Shown here: one piece after another, positions 1 through 8,551 of the stretch
Layout: each line of letters starts with the position of its first letter
Numbering within the stretch: position 1 is the first letter of the stretch
NCBI RefSeq assembly: GCF_032678705.1
Contig: NZ_JAVTSS010000001.1
Location: forward strand, 248,001 to 312,000
DNA length: 64,000 nt
Reading direction: 5' to 3'
Source of the DNA: Pedobacter frigiditerrae
GTDB lineage: Bacteria; Bacteroidota; Bacteroidia; Sphingobacteriales; Sphingobacteriaceae
Notes under the pieces: generated by a model
The model's database searches: none
Told to the model about the DNA's origin: nothing
The model's input: only the letters and a program-made list of their open reading frames with translations
Program-made: the position numbers and the translations under genes

Positions 1-92
1 AAGTAGTGGGTTGGTATGATAATGAATCTGGTTATTCTAATAGATTAGTAGATTTAGTAGAAAAAATAGAGAAATTAGATGCGAAAATTTGA
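1..92 (+). CDS. gap: Glyceraldehyde-3-phosphate dehydrogenase, C-terminal end (partial)
   Basis: Only the last codons are present, in the frame starting at base 3 and ending with TGA at 90-92. The residues include WYDNESGYSNRLVDLV, which matches the conserved GAPDH C-terminus (WYDNE-GYSNR-VDL). GAPDH makes 1,3-bisphosphoglycerate in glycolysis. The next glycolytic enzyme, phosphoglycerate kinase, lies about 500 bases downstream on the same strand, which supports the call. The rest of the gene is left of the window. Confidence 0.9.
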   Translation, partial: VVGWYDNESGYSNRLVDLVEKIEKLDAKI

Positions 93-107
93 TTTGAAAC
101 ATCTCTC

Positions 108-142
108 GATACTCGATACTTGATACTCGCTACTTAATACTA
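108..142. repeat. Five-fold 7-bp tandem repeat (GATACTN)
   Basis: Five consecutive heptads with an exact 7-base period: GATACTC, GATACTT, GATACTC, GCTACTT, AATACTA. They fill the spacer between gap and the acetyltransferase and end six bases before its ATG at 148. No function is evident. A length-variable repeat here could affect translation initiation, which is inference. Confidence 0.8.
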
Positions 143-147
143 CGAAA

Positions 148-579
148 ATGATTAAATTTATCCCTACAGAACTAACACTAGGCCTTCGAAGTAAAATTTT
201 AAGGAATGGGATGCCGTTGGAAGAATGTGTTTTTCCGACAGATAATGTGGAAGGAGCATTTCATTTGGCTTTTTATGTAGGTGATGAGATTGCCACGATA
301 GCTTCTTTTTTTCCTAAGAATTATAAAGATAAGGCAGAATTGGGTTATCAATTACGTGGAATGGCAACTGATACTCCTTTTTTAGGCAAAGGTTATGGTA
401 AACAATTGGTGCAATTTGCTGTAGAATACATTAAAAAAACAAACGCACAATATATATGGTGTAACGCTAGGACTTCGGCCGTTAAATTTTATGAAAAACT
501 TGGTTTTGATTTAGTTTCTGAAGAATTTGAAATAGCAGGCGTAGGACCACATTATGAAATGATTTTAAACTTATACTAA
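148..579 (+). CDS. GNAT-family N-acetyltransferase
   Basis: A 143-residue protein of normal size for a single GNAT domain. The acetyl-CoA-binding motif A is visible around residues 70-90 (LRGMATDTPFLGKGYGKQLV, with Q/RxxGxG/A spacing). The C-terminal part has ARTSAVKFYEKLGFDLVSEE, the usual beta5-alpha4 FYEKLGF signature. It presumably transfers an acetyl group from acetyl-CoA to an amine; the substrate cannot be told. It sits between gap and pgk, ending three bases before the pgk start, so it is probably co-transcribed with glycolytic genes. The ATG at 148 is the first in frame and directly follows a short tandem repeat. Confidence 0.85.
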   Translation: MIKFIPTELTLGLRSKILRNGMPLEECVFPTDNVEGAFHLAFYVGDEIATIASFFPKNYKDKAELGYQLRGMATDTPFLGKGYGKQLVQFAVEYIKKTNAQYIWCNARTSAVKFYEKLGFDLVSEEFEIAGVGPHYEMILNLY

Positions 580-582
580 AAT

Positions 583-1773
583 ATGAACACAATAGACCAA
601 TTAAATTTTAAGGATAAAAAAGCATTAATAAGGGTAGATTTTAATGTACCCTTAGATAAGGATTTCAATATTACAGATGATAAAAGAATGCGTGCTGCAT
701 TGCCAACAATTAATAAAATATTAAATGATGGTGGCTCGGTGGTTTTAATGTCGCATTTAGGTAGACCAAAAGGTGGTCCAGAAGAAAAATATTCTTTAAA
801 ACACATCTTAGCTGATTTATCTAAAATGTTAGATTTAACGGTGAAATTTGCAGAAGATTGCATTGGAGAAGATGCAGAAAGTAAAGCAAACAATCTTTTA
901 GCTGGAGAAGTGCTTTTATTGGAGAATCTTCGTTTTCATCCAGAAGAAGAAAAAGGCGATGTGAAATTTGCTGAAGCATTATCGAAATTGGGAAATGTTT
1001 ATGTGAATGATGCATTTGGCACCGCTCATCGTGCTCACGCTTCTACAACCATCGTGGCGCAATTTTTCCCTGATGCTAAATATTTCGGTTATTTGATGGC
1101 TGAGGAATTGAAAAATGCAGAAAAAGTAAATCACGGTGCAGCAAAACCTTTTACTGCAATTATGGGTGGCGCAAAGGTGTCAGATAAAATTTTATTAATC
1201 GAAAGTCTATTAGATAAGGTTGATAATTTAATTATTGGAGGCGGAATGGCTTACACTTTTGCTAAAGCACAAGGTGGAGAAATAGGAACATCACTTTTAG
1301 AAGAAGATAGAATGGCGCTTTGTTTAGAGTTGTTAGATAAAGCAAAAGCAAAAGGAGTTAATTTAATCCTTCCGTTAGATACGGTAATAGCTGATAAATT
1401 TGATAATGAAGCATCAAAAGACCAAGTAGATACTGGAAAAATCCCTGCTGATTGGATGGGCTTGGATATTGGTTCAAAAACAGCTGAATTATTTGCTGAA
1501 ACCATCAAAAACTCTAAAACCCTTTTATGGAACGGTCCGATGGGTGTTTTTGAAATGGCAAACTTTGAGCAAGGAACAAGAGCGGTTGCAGATGCTGTTG
1601 TTGCGGCCACAAAAGACGGTGCTTTTTCTTTAATTGGCGGTGGTGATTCTGCTGCGGCTATTGCAAAATTTGGTTTAGAAGATGAAGTAAGCTATGTTTC
1701 TACCGGTGGTGGAGCATTATTAGAATACATGGAAGGTAAAGAATTGCCTGGTGTAAAGGCGATTATGAGTTAG
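583..1773 (+). CDS. pgk: Phosphoglycerate kinase
   Basis: 396 residues, the usual bacterial length. It transfers phosphate from 1,3-bisphosphoglycerate to ADP in glycolysis (cytoplasm). Diagnostic motifs: RVDFNVPLD near residue 18 (substrate-binding N-domain), [10 protein letters not shown] near 55, GGAKVSDKI near 195, NGPMGVFE near 315 and the nucleotide-binding GGGDSAAA near 352. It follows the acetyltransferase by three bases and gap further upstream, so this looks like a gap-(GNAT)-pgk transcription unit. Ten bases past its TAG stop the hairpin array at 1784 begins; no separate Rho-independent terminator is seen. Confidence 0.98.
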   Translation: MNTIDQLNFKDKKALIRVDFNVPLDKDFNITDDKRMRAALPTINKILNDGGSVVLMSHLGRPKGGPEEKYSLKHILADLSKMLDLTVKFAEDCIGEDAESKANNLLAGEVLLLENLRFHPEEEKGDVKFAEALSKLGNVYVNDAFGTAHRAHASTTIVAQFFPDAKYFGYLMAEELKNAEKVNHGAAKPFTAIMGGAKVSDKILLIESLLDKVDNLIIGGGMAYTFAKAQGGEIGTSLLEEDRMALCLELLDKAKAKGVNLILPLDTVIADKFDNEASKDQVDTGKIPADWMGLDIGSKTAELFAETIKNSKTLLWNGPMGVFEMANFEQGTRAVADAVVAATKDGAFSLIGGGDSAAAIAKFGLEDEVSYVSTGGGALLEYMEGKELPGVKAIMS

Positions 1774-1783
1774 AAAAGACTTA

Positions 1784-1959
1784 GTCATCCGATGAGTATA
1801 TGCTCCCTGCAAATCTCATCGGACGACTAACTAGATAACTAAAGGTGATTTCAAAGTAGTCGTCCGATGAACTGTTCATAGTCTGTCATATTCATCGGAT
1901 GACAAAATTTGCTCTGTCATCCGATGAGTATATACTCCCTGCAAATCTCATCGGACGAC
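1784..1959. repeat. REP-like hairpin array, left block (A-B-A)
   Basis: Three imperfect palindromes. Hairpin A at 1784-1827 and again at 1916-1959 has 13-bp stems GTCATCCGATGAG / CTCATCGGACGAC around an 18-nt loop. Hairpin B at 1859-1903 has stems GTCGTCCGATGAA / TTCATCGGATGAC around 19 nt. A 31-nt spacer (1828-1858) separates A from B and a 12-nt spacer separates B from A, giving a period of about 132 bases. The B hairpin is preceded by and overlaps GTAG, the tetranucleotide recognised beside REP hairpins in enterobacteria. The block ends two bases before the stop of the transposase gene. Confidence 0.92.
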
Positions 1960-1961
1960 TG

Positions 1962-2537
1962 TTAAAATAAATCCTTTTCAAGTTTTTCAGATACAAAATT
2001 CTCGCTCTCGATTAAAAATTGCTCTTTGTCTACACCTGCGAAAGCATAAAATAATTCCTGATTACACAGGGTCCCATTTCTTATTCCTGCATAATCAAGG
2101 TAAGAAGAGTATGCCCAATCTTTCAAGCTGTTTACAAGCCCTGCATTTTGTGGGTTTTGATGTATATAATGAGCGCAAATTGATAAATAGCTTACCGTTT
2201 CATTTGCATTCCCAGCCAATTTTTTTGCTTTTGTCTTTTGTTGAAAAAGAGAGCCCTTAAAATTCTCTTGTTTTTGCATTGCCCTTGTATAAGAGCGGAG
2301 GAGTATGCCAATCGCACTATTTAAATCTCTTATTCTTCCATCTTCCTTGCTTTTAGCCAAAACAATAAAATGGAAATGATTCGGCATTAGGCAGTAAGAT
2401 AAGATTTCACAGTGTTGAATGAGTTCACTTCTTACCTTTTTTAGGAAGAATAAGTAATTTTCATCAGTAAAAAATATTTGCTGCTTGTTGTTGCCTCTAT
2501 TATAAATATGATAGATGCTGTCTTCAATAAATTCCAT
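1962..2537 (-). CDS. REP-associated tyrosine transposase (RAYT, Y1/IS200-like HUH)
   Basis: 191 residues with the Y1-transposase fold features: YHIYNRGNN near residue 9, the metal-binding HUH motif in MPNHFHFIV (His54, His56) and the candidate nucleophile Tyr124 in YIHQNPQNAGLV. This last motif is typical of the RAYT branch rather than IS200/IS605 TnpA. RAYTs are single-copy domesticated HUH enzymes that nick and move REP palindromes lying around them. Here the gene is enclosed on both sides by the same hairpin family (1784-1959 and 2580-2966), as expected for a REPtron. The ATG at 2537 fits the conserved N-terminus. It is on the opposite strand to pgk and mraZ and appears intact. Confidence 0.93.
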   Translation of the reverse strand: MEFIEDSIYHIYNRGNNKQQIFFTDENYLFFLKKVRSELIQHCEILSYCLMPNHFHFIVLAKSKEDGRIRDLNSAIGILLRSYTRAMQKQENFKGSLFQQKTKAKKLAGNANETVSYLSICAHYIHQNPQNAGLVNSLKDWAYSSYLDYAGIRNGTLCNQELFYAFAGVDKEQFLIESENFVSEKLEKDLF

Positions 2538-2579
2538 AGGTAAATAATGATAAGGATAAATCTCTCTAAATCAAAATAT

Positions 2580-2966
2580 ATCATCCGATGAGTATCTGCT
2601 TCCTGCAAATCTCATCGGACGACTAACTAGATAACTAAAGGTGATTTCAAAGTAGTCATCCGATGAAACCGTTCATAGTCTATTATATTCATCGGATGAC
2701 ATAGTTTACTCCGTCGTCCGATGAGTATCTGCTCCCTGCAAATCTCATCGGACGACTAACTAGATAACTAAAGGTGATTTCAAAGTAGTCATCCGATGAA
2801 ACCGTTCATAGTCTATCATATTCGTCGGATGACAAAATTTGCTCAGTCATCCGATGAGTATAAGGTCCCTGCAAATCTCATCGGATGACTAACTAGATAA
2901 CTAAAGGTGATTTCAAAGTAGTCATCCGATGAAACCTTTAACAGTCTATCATATTCATCGGATGAC
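2580..2966. repeat. REP-like hairpin array, right block (A-B-A-B-A-B)
   Basis: Three further A-B units with a 133-base period. A hairpins are at 2581-2623 (first base of the stem changed), 2713-2756 and 2846-2889. B hairpins are at 2655-2700, 2788-2833 and 2921-2966. The 31-nt A-to-B spacers at 2624-2654, 2757-2787 and 2890-2920 are identical to each other and to 1828-1858. Each B is preceded by and overlaps GTAG. Stem changes are mostly of the G-C to G-T wobble type, so pairing is kept. The array fills the gap between the transposase and the mraZ control region. Confidence 0.92.
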
Positions 2967-3014
2967 AGTCCCGCTTTCTCCTCCCACCAAAATTTCATCA
3001 AAAAAAGAGTAAAA

Positions 3015-3121
3015 GTGGGACAAAATGGAGATTTATAATATGTTGAAAACTTTTTGTGGTAGAATGTGGGGATTTGTGGTAGAAGTATTTATTTTTACAC
3101 TACATAAAAAGTGTTGGTGGT
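3015..3121 (+). promoter_or_regulatory. Candidate MraZ operator: GTGG repeats with 10-bp phasing before mraZ
   Basis: Three pentamers GTGGT (3056-3060), GTGGG (3066-3070) and GTGGT (3076-3080) are separated by exactly five bases. A second group, GTGGG (3015-3019) and ATGGA (3025-3029), has the same spacing, and a lone GTGGT lies at 3117-3121 just before the ATG. MraZ is known to bind TGGG-type direct repeats spaced 10 bp apart ahead of its own operon in E. coli and GTGG-containing boxes in Mollicutes, so autoregulation is likely. The core promoter could not be placed with confidence. Confidence 0.65.
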
Positions 3122-3124
3122 AAA

Positions 3125-3595
3125 ATGATTCAGCTAATAGGAGAATTTGATTGTAAGTTAGATGCGAAGGGACGCTTGATGGTGCCTTCGAATCTAAAAA
3201 AACAATTGCCTAGTGTAGAGCAAGACGGCTTAGTCGTGAATCGTGGTTTCGAAAAACACTTGGTTATTTATCCTAAAAAAGTTTACCAAGATATTGTCGC
3301 TGAGTTAAGTAAGCTTAATCAATACGAGAAAAAAACGAGGGAATTTATTCGCTTTTTTACTCGAGGCGCAACAGAGTTGAGCTTAGATGCTTCTGGCAGG
3401 GTGCTTTTGCCAAAGTCTTTGTTAGAGTTTGCGGGCATCAATGGAGATGTGGTTTTAGCTTGTCAATTTGATAAAATAGAAGTTTGGGATAAGGCTGCTT
3501 ATGATGATTTGTTAGATAATGAGCCAGATAATTTCGCAAATCTAGCGGAAGAAGTGATGGGGAATAAAAATAGGAGAGAAGAAGATGGAAGATAA
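3125..3595 (+). CDS. mraZ: Transcriptional regulator MraZ
   Basis: 156 residues containing the two SpoVT-AbrB-like repeats of MraZ: DCKLDAKGRLMVPSNLKK near residue 9 and LDASGRVLLPKSLLEFAGI near 88. MraZ is a ring-forming DNA-binding protein that controls the dcw operon it heads. The gene is first in the cluster, directly after a set of phased GTGG repeats, and its end overlaps rsmH by 11 bases, which points to translational coupling. The length is normal for Bacteroidota. Confidence 0.97.
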   Translation: MIQLIGEFDCKLDAKGRLMVPSNLKKQLPSVEQDGLVVNRGFEKHLVIYPKKVYQDIVAELSKLNQYEKKTREFIRFFTRGATELSLDASGRVLLPKSLLEFAGINGDVVLACQFDKIEVWDKAAYDDLLDNEPDNFANLAEEVMGNKNRREEDGR

Positions 3596-4490
3596 TTATC
3601 ATGTTCCTGTCCTGTTGCAAGAATGTATTGATGGACTAAATATCAATCCTTCCGGCGTATATGTTGATGTTACTTTTGGCGGCGGCGGTCATTCAAAAGA
3701 GATATTAAAAAATTTGGGTAAGGATGGCGTATTAATTGCCTTCGACCAAGACCCTGATGCGCAAAGAAATAAAATTGATGACCCTCGTTTTGTTTTTGTC
3801 GACCAAAATTTCGGCTTCCTAAAAAATAACTTGCGTTTGCTGGGTTATAAAGCAGTAGATGGAATTTTAGCAGATTTAGGCGTTTCTTCTCATCAATTTA
3901 ACGAGCCTAGTCGTGGGTTTTCTATTCGTTTTGATGCAGATTTAGACATGAGGATGGATAAACATCGTCCTTTGACTGCTTCAATTGTTTTAAATACTTA
4001 TGCTGAAGATAAATTACATAAAATCTTTGGTATTTATGGTGAGGTAAAAAATGCCAAATCTTTAGCGGCAACTATTGTGGCTTCGCGTATAAATAAGCCA
4101 ATAGTGACGCTGGCTGATTTTAAAGCAATGATTGCGGCTCACATCCCGAAAGGAAAAGAGAATAAATACATGGCGCAGGTTTTTCAGGCTTTGCGTATAG
4201 AGGTGAATGCAGAAATAGAGGTTTTAGAGAGTTTTTTAGAACAAACAGCTGCGGTTTTAAAGCCAGGTGGTCGTTTAGTGGTGATGTCTTATCATTCATT
4301 AGAAGATAGGCCAGTTAAAAATTTTATCGCCAAAGGAAAATTTAGAGGCGAGGTAGAGAAAGACTTTTTTGGAAATGAGCAAAAACCCTTTAAATCAATA
4401 ACAAGAAAAGCTGTTATTGCTGATGAAGAGGAGTTGGCTAGAAATAGCCGTGCTAGAAGCGCAAAATTAAGAGTTGGAGAGAGGATATGA
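3585..4490 (+). CDS. rsmH: 16S rRNA (cytosine-1402-N4)-methyltransferase RsmH (MraW)
   Basis: 301 residues. The SAM-binding loop VDVTFGGGGHSKEIL is near residue 27 and the family signatures LADLGVSSHQ and RGFSIRFDADLDMRMD are near 95-125. The C-terminal MSYHSLEDRPVKNF motif is also characteristic. The enzyme methylates C1402 in the ribosomal decoding site. It overlaps mraZ (11 bases) and ftsL (4 bases), the standard dcw arrangement. Confidence 0.98.
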   Translation: MEDNYHVPVLLQECIDGLNINPSGVYVDVTFGGGGHSKEILKNLGKDGVLIAFDQDPDAQRNKIDDPRFVFVDQNFGFLKNNLRLLGYKAVDGILADLGVSSHQFNEPSRGFSIRFDADLDMRMDKHRPLTASIVLNTYAEDKLHKIFGIYGEVKNAKSLAATIVASRINKPIVTLADFKAMIAAHIPKGKENKYMAQVFQALRIEVNAEIEVLESFLEQTAAVLKPGGRLVVMSYHSLEDRPVKNFIAKGKFRGEVEKDFFGNEQKPFKSITRKAVIADEEELARNSRARSAKLRVGERI

Positions 4491-4915
4491 ACAACCAATT
4501 CAGAAAAAGATTAGAGGAGCAAGAAGAAGAATTGCAGGCTCAAAGGGAATTAGAAACGCCTGAAGAACCGAAAGTGCCTAAAGAAGATGGAGCTGCAACT
4601 GCTTTTTTCAGAAAGTTGTTTACGGAAGGCGTAGTAAGCAAAGAATCGGCGACAGGAGTGTTGCCTTATTTAATTTTCTTATGTGTGTTGGGGATGATTT
4701 ACATCGCCAATAGCCACATGGCGGTTAAAAATATACGAGATATAGATAGATTAAATAAAGAAGTAAAAGAATTAAGCTGGGAATACAAATCGTTGAAAGC
4801 CGATTTGATGTTCAAAAGCAAACAAACTGAAGTAGAGGCAAAGGTTGATACTTTAGGTTTAAAAGCGTTAGTAGAACCACCAAAAAAAATAATTGTAAGT
4901 AACAATGAACATTAG
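4487..4915 (+). CDS. ftsL: FtsL-like cell division protein
   Basis: 142 residues. A charged, Glu-rich cytoplasmic N-terminus (about residues 1-60) is followed by one membrane span (VLPYLIFLCVLGMIYIA, about 64-82). A heptad-rich segment then suggests a coiled coil (DIDRLNKEVKELSWEYKSLK). This is the bitopic FtsL/DivIC design, and the place between rsmH and ftsI is where ftsL belongs. FtsL bridges FtsQ and FtsI/FtsW at the septum. Sequence conservation in this family is weak, so the name rests on position and topology. It overlaps rsmH by 4 bases and ftsI by 11. Confidence 0.85.
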   Translation: MNNQFRKRLEEQEEELQAQRELETPEEPKVPKEDGAATAFFRKLFTEGVVSKESATGVLPYLIFLCVLGMIYIANSHMAVKNIRDIDRLNKEVKELSWEYKSLKADLMFKSKQTEVEAKVDTLGLKALVEPPKKIIVSNNEH

Positions 4916-7010
4916 AGCAAATATATTACTGCGTGTGTACTTAGCCTTCGGGTTAATTGTGCTATTCGCCTTTGCTGTTTTGTTACGCTTAGGCGATGTT
5001 CAGTTTATCCAAGGTCATAAATGGAAGGCAATGGCTGATAGCCTTTCTACCAAAGAATTTGACATTGAAGCAGCCAGAGGAAATATTTATTCTGTTGATG
5101 GCAGTTTGTTGGCTACTTCTGTTCCTGAGTATGAGCTGAGAATGGATATGTTGGCGGGTGGAATTCAGAAAAAAGAAGTTTTTGATACGAAGGTAGATTC
5201 TTTAGCAATGAAATTATCTCAATTTTTTGGAGATAAAAGTGCGAAGGATTACTCAAGATTTTTACGCAAGGCGAGACAAGATAGTTCTCGATACGTGTTA
5301 ATTAAACGCAAGGTTACTTATCAGGATTTAAAAATCATTAGAAAATTCCCCCTATTTAATATCGGCAAATATACTGGTGGTTTAATGGCCATTCAACAAA
5401 ATAAACGCATTTTGCCATTTAAGGATCTAGCTCAAAGGACGATAGGTTATTTAAATGAGAATGTAAAAAATCCAGTTGGTTTAGAAGGTGCTTACGGAAA
5501 TTACATTAACGGAGAGAGCGGTAAACAAATCATGCAAAGAATTAGCGGTGGGGTTTGGATTCCGGTAAATAATGAAGCTGAAGTTGCACCTAAGGATGGG
5601 GCTGATATCATCTCAACAATTGATATCAACATGCAAGATTTAGCCCAGAGTGCGCTGAAAGAGGGTTTAATTAGAAGTAAAGCGCATCACGGAGCTGTAA
5701 TTGTAATGGAAGTTGCCACAGGCGAAGTGAGAGCCGTTGCTAATTATACCAGGGTTGAAGAAGGAGTTTATAAAGAGAACTTTAACTATGCTATTGCAGG
5801 TAATCAAGATCCTGGTTCTACTTTCAAGTTAGCGTCTTATATGGCTTTGTTGGAGGATAAAATGGTTGATACCAATACATTAATTGGAACTGAGAATTAC
5901 AGGTTGCCAGGTGGTCATACGATAAAAGATTCTCACGGAAGTGTTGGTACTGTAACGGTAAAAAAAGCTTTTGAACAGTCTTCAAATTCAGCAGTTGCTC
6001 AACTTATTAATAAACATTATGGTAACGACCCAATAAGGTTTACAAATCACTTATATGATTGGCACCTGAATGAAAAAATGAAATTGCAGATTAGTGGAGA
6101 GGCGCAACCAGTTGTTAAAAATCCTAAAACCAATAAAAGTTGGAATAAAAATATGACCCTGCCACAAATGGCTTATGGTTATGAAATGCAATTAACGCCA
6201 TTAAAATTGCTATCGTTTTATAATGCAGTGGCTAACAATGGGAAATATTTAGCACCAATTTTTGTAAAGGAAATTAGAAGACTAGGCAATCCAATAGAAC
6301 AATTTAAAGCACGTGTTATTAACGATAAAATATGCTCTGATGAAACCTTAAGCAAAATTAAAAGCATGCTAGAGGGTGTAGTTTTAAATGGTAGTGGTAA
6401 ACTGATTGTATATAATCCTTTGTATAACATTGCGGGCAAGACAGGTACTGCTCAGGTTGCTGATGATAATTTAGGTTATAAAGCCAAAAAGCAATATCAA
6501 GCATCTTTTGTAGGTTATTTCCCAGCAGAGAAGCCTAAATATTCTATGATTGTGGTAATTAACGACCCTATCGGCGAGTATTATGGGGCGTTGGTTTCTG
6601 GGCCAGTGTTTAGAAAAATCGCAGACCGTATTTATGCTAGTGATGTGACTATGTATAACAGCGTAAAACAAAATATGGTTGGCAATACAACTGCACCAGA
6701 AGCTAAAGCTGGACAAAGCAAGGCCACCAAACAAGTGTATAATGCTTTTGGCATTAAGGCACTTTATGCAGCAAAATCAGAATATTTTAACTCTGCCGAT
6801 ACCAGTAATGGCATAGCGTACGAAGAAAGTACGCCTACCAAAGGAGTAATGCCAAATATTAAAGGCATGGGTTTAAAAGATGCCATGTATTTAGTGGGTA
6901 ATGCTGGTTTAAAAGCGAGAGTTAAAGGAAGTGGCAAAGTAATCAACCAATCGATTTTGCCAGGAAGTAGAATTGGTAAAGGATTATTAGTAGAAATAGA
7001 GTTGAATTAA
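4905..7010 (+). CDS. ftsI: Septal peptidoglycan transpeptidase FtsI (PBP3) with C-terminal PASTA domain
   Basis: 701 residues. An N-terminal membrane anchor (about 8-30) precedes the PBP dimerisation domain and then the transpeptidase domain. The active-site SxxK is Ser305-Lys308 (PGSTFK), the second motif is SSN in FEQSSNSAVAQL and the third is KTG in IAGKTGTAQ. A single PASTA domain closes the protein (VMPNIKGMGLKDAMYLVGNA, then GSRIGKGLLVEIEL). It cross-links septal peptidoglycan together with FtsW. The start overlaps ftsL by 11 bases. The spacer to murE (7011-7093) holds low-complexity ATTCA-rich sequence. Confidence 0.97.
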   Translation: MNIRANILLRVYLAFGLIVLFAFAVLLRLGDVQFIQGHKWKAMADSLSTKEFDIEAARGNIYSVDGSLLATSVPEYELRMDMLAGGIQKKEVFDTKVDSLAMKLSQFFGDKSAKDYSRFLRKARQDSSRYVLIKRKVTYQDLKIIRKFPLFNIGKYTGGLMAIQQNKRILPFKDLAQRTIGYLNENVKNPVGLEGAYGNYINGESGKQIMQRISGGVWIPVNNEAEVAPKDGADIISTIDINMQDLAQSALKEGLIRSKAHHGAVIVMEVATGEVRAVANYTRVEEGVYKENFNYAIAGNQDPGSTFKLASYMALLEDKMVDTNTLIGTENYRLPGGHTIKDSHGSVGTVTVKKAFEQSSNSAVAQLINKHYGNDPIRFTNHLYDWHLNEKMKLQISGEAQPVVKNPKTNKSWNKNMTLPQMAYGYEMQLTPLKLLSFYNAVANNGKYLAPIFVKEIRRLGNPIEQFKARVINDKICSDETLSKIKSMLEGVVLNGSGKLIVYNPLYNIAGKTGTAQVADDNLGYKAKKQYQASFVGYFPAEKPKYSMIVVINDPIGEYYGALVSGPVFRKIADRIYASDVTMYNSVKQNMVGNTTAPEAKAGQSKATKQVYNAFGIKALYAAKSEYFNSADTSNGIAYEESTPTKGVMPNIKGMGLKDAMYLVGNAGLKARVKGSGKVINQSILPGSRIGKGLLVEIELN

Positions 7011-7093
7011 TAATAGAATAAAGGATTTATGGAATGAAGGAATGTTGCAAATATTCAATTATTCAAAATTCATTCATTCAAAATTAAATAAAA

Positions 7094-8551
7094 ATGCAAT
7101 TACAAGATTTACTTTACGGTGTATCAATTAAAAGCTTAACGGGCAAGCCTAATCAAGAGGTTGCTGTTTTGGCTTTTGATTCGCGTCAGGTAAAACCAGA
7201 TACGTTATTTTTTGCTGTTAAGGGAACAGTGGTTGATGGTCATCAATATATTGACCAAACTATTGATGCAGGTGCAACTGTAATCATTTGCGAGACTTTG
7301 CCAGCTACTTTAGTTGAAGATGTTACTTATGTAGAAGTTCAAAACTCTTCTGTTGCTTTAGGAATTGTAGCTAGTAATTTTTATGGCAATCCTTCTTCAA
7401 AATTGAAGTTAATTGGAATTACAGGCACTAACGGAAAAACTACCATTGCTACGCTTTTATTTCAATTGTTTCGTGAATTAGGTTACAATGTTGGCTTAAT
7501 TTCAACGGTCCAAAATCACATAAACGATGAAATAATTCCTGCAACTCATACTACGCCAAATCCAATTGCCTTAAATTCTTTATTGCAAGATATGGTAAAA
7601 GCGAAATGTGAGTATGGTTTCATGGAGGTAAGCTCTCATGCAGTGGTTCAACATCGCATTGCGGGATTAACATTTGCTGGAGGGGTATTCTCTAATATTA
7701 CACACGACCATTTAGATTTCCATAAAACATTCGATAGCTATTTAAAAGCTAAAAAAGAGTTTTTTGATAATCTGCCAAAATCTTCATTCGCCTTAACAAA
7801 TGCCGATGATAAAAATGGAATGGTGATGTTGCAAAATACCAAGGCAAGTAAAAAGACTTATGCTTTAAAACAAATGGCAGATTTTAAGGCAAAAATCATC
7901 GAGAATAAATTCAGCGGTTTAAACTTAAACGTTGATGATATTGATGTTTTCTTTAAAATGGTTGGCTCTTTTAATGCTTATAATTTATTAGCCGCTTACG
8001 GTACTGCCATTTTATTGGGCGAAGATAAATTAAATGTATTGACCATCTTAAGCACTTTAGCAGGAGCTGAAGGAAGATTTGATTATACGGTTTCAAAACA
8101 AGGCATTATCGGGATAGTTGATTATGCGCATACACCAGATGCAGTTCAAAATGTATTGAGCACCATTGCCAACATCAGAAAAGGAACAGAGCAGGTAATT
8201 ACGGTTTTAGGTTGCGGTGGTGATAGAGATAAAACTAAACGCCCGATAATGGCGCAAGTTGCTAGCGATTGGAGCGATAAAGTAATCCTTACCTCTGATA
8301 ATCCTAGAACTGAAAATCCGCAAGAAATAATTGCCGAAATGGAAAAAGGAGTTTCTCCAACTAACCAAAGAAAAACCTTGAGCATTTTAGATAGAAAAGA
8401 AGCAATTAAAACAGCTTGTCATATTGCTAAACCTGGAGATATTATCCTGGTTGCTGGCAAAGGACATGAGAAATATCAAGAAATTAATGGTGTTAGGCAT
8501 CATTTTGATGATAAAGAAGTATTAACCGAACAACTAAACCTAATCAACTAA
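7094..8551 (+). CDS. murE: UDP-MurNAc-L-Ala-D-Glu:meso-diaminopimelate ligase MurE
   Basis: 485 residues. The Mur-ligase P-loop is [13 protein letters not shown] near residue 112. A Mur middle-domain motif is [19 protein letters not shown] near 205, and the C-terminal specificity motif is SDNPRTENP near 400. DNPR is the form found in enzymes that add meso-diaminopimelate, so the wall is expected to be mDAP-type; dapA further downstream fits. The last base of the stop is the first base of the mraY start (TAATG), so the two are translationally coupled. Confidence 0.97.
   Translation: MQLQDLLYGVSIKSLTGKPNQEVAVLAFDSRQVKPDTLFFAVKGTVVDGHQYIDQTIDAGATVIICETLPATLVEDVTYVEVQNSSVALGIVASNFYGNPSSKLKLIGITGTNGKTTIATLLFQLFRELGYNVGLISTVQNHINDEIIPATHTTPNPIALNSLLQDMVKAKCEYGFMEVSSHAVVQHRIAGLTFAGGVFSNITHDHLDFHKTFDSYLKAKKEFFDNLPKSSFALTNADDKNGMVMLQNTKASKKTYALKQMADFKAKIIENKFSGLNLNVDDIDVFFKMVGSFNAYNLLAAYGTAILLGEDKLNVLTILSTLAGAEGRFDYTVSKQGIIGIVDYAHTPDAVQNVLSTIANIRKGTEQVITVLGCGGDRDKTKRPIMAQVASDWSDKVILTSDNPRTENPQEIIAEMEKGVSPTNQRKTLSILDRKEAIKTACHIAKPGDIILVAGKGHEKYQEINGVRHHFDDKEVLTEQLNLIN

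Noticed and set aside
1784..2966. CRISPR-like array with regular repeats and 31-nt spacers
   Set aside because: The spacers are identical, the repeats are two alternating self-complementary hairpins, and a Y1 transposase, not cas genes, lies inside. A REP array explains it better.
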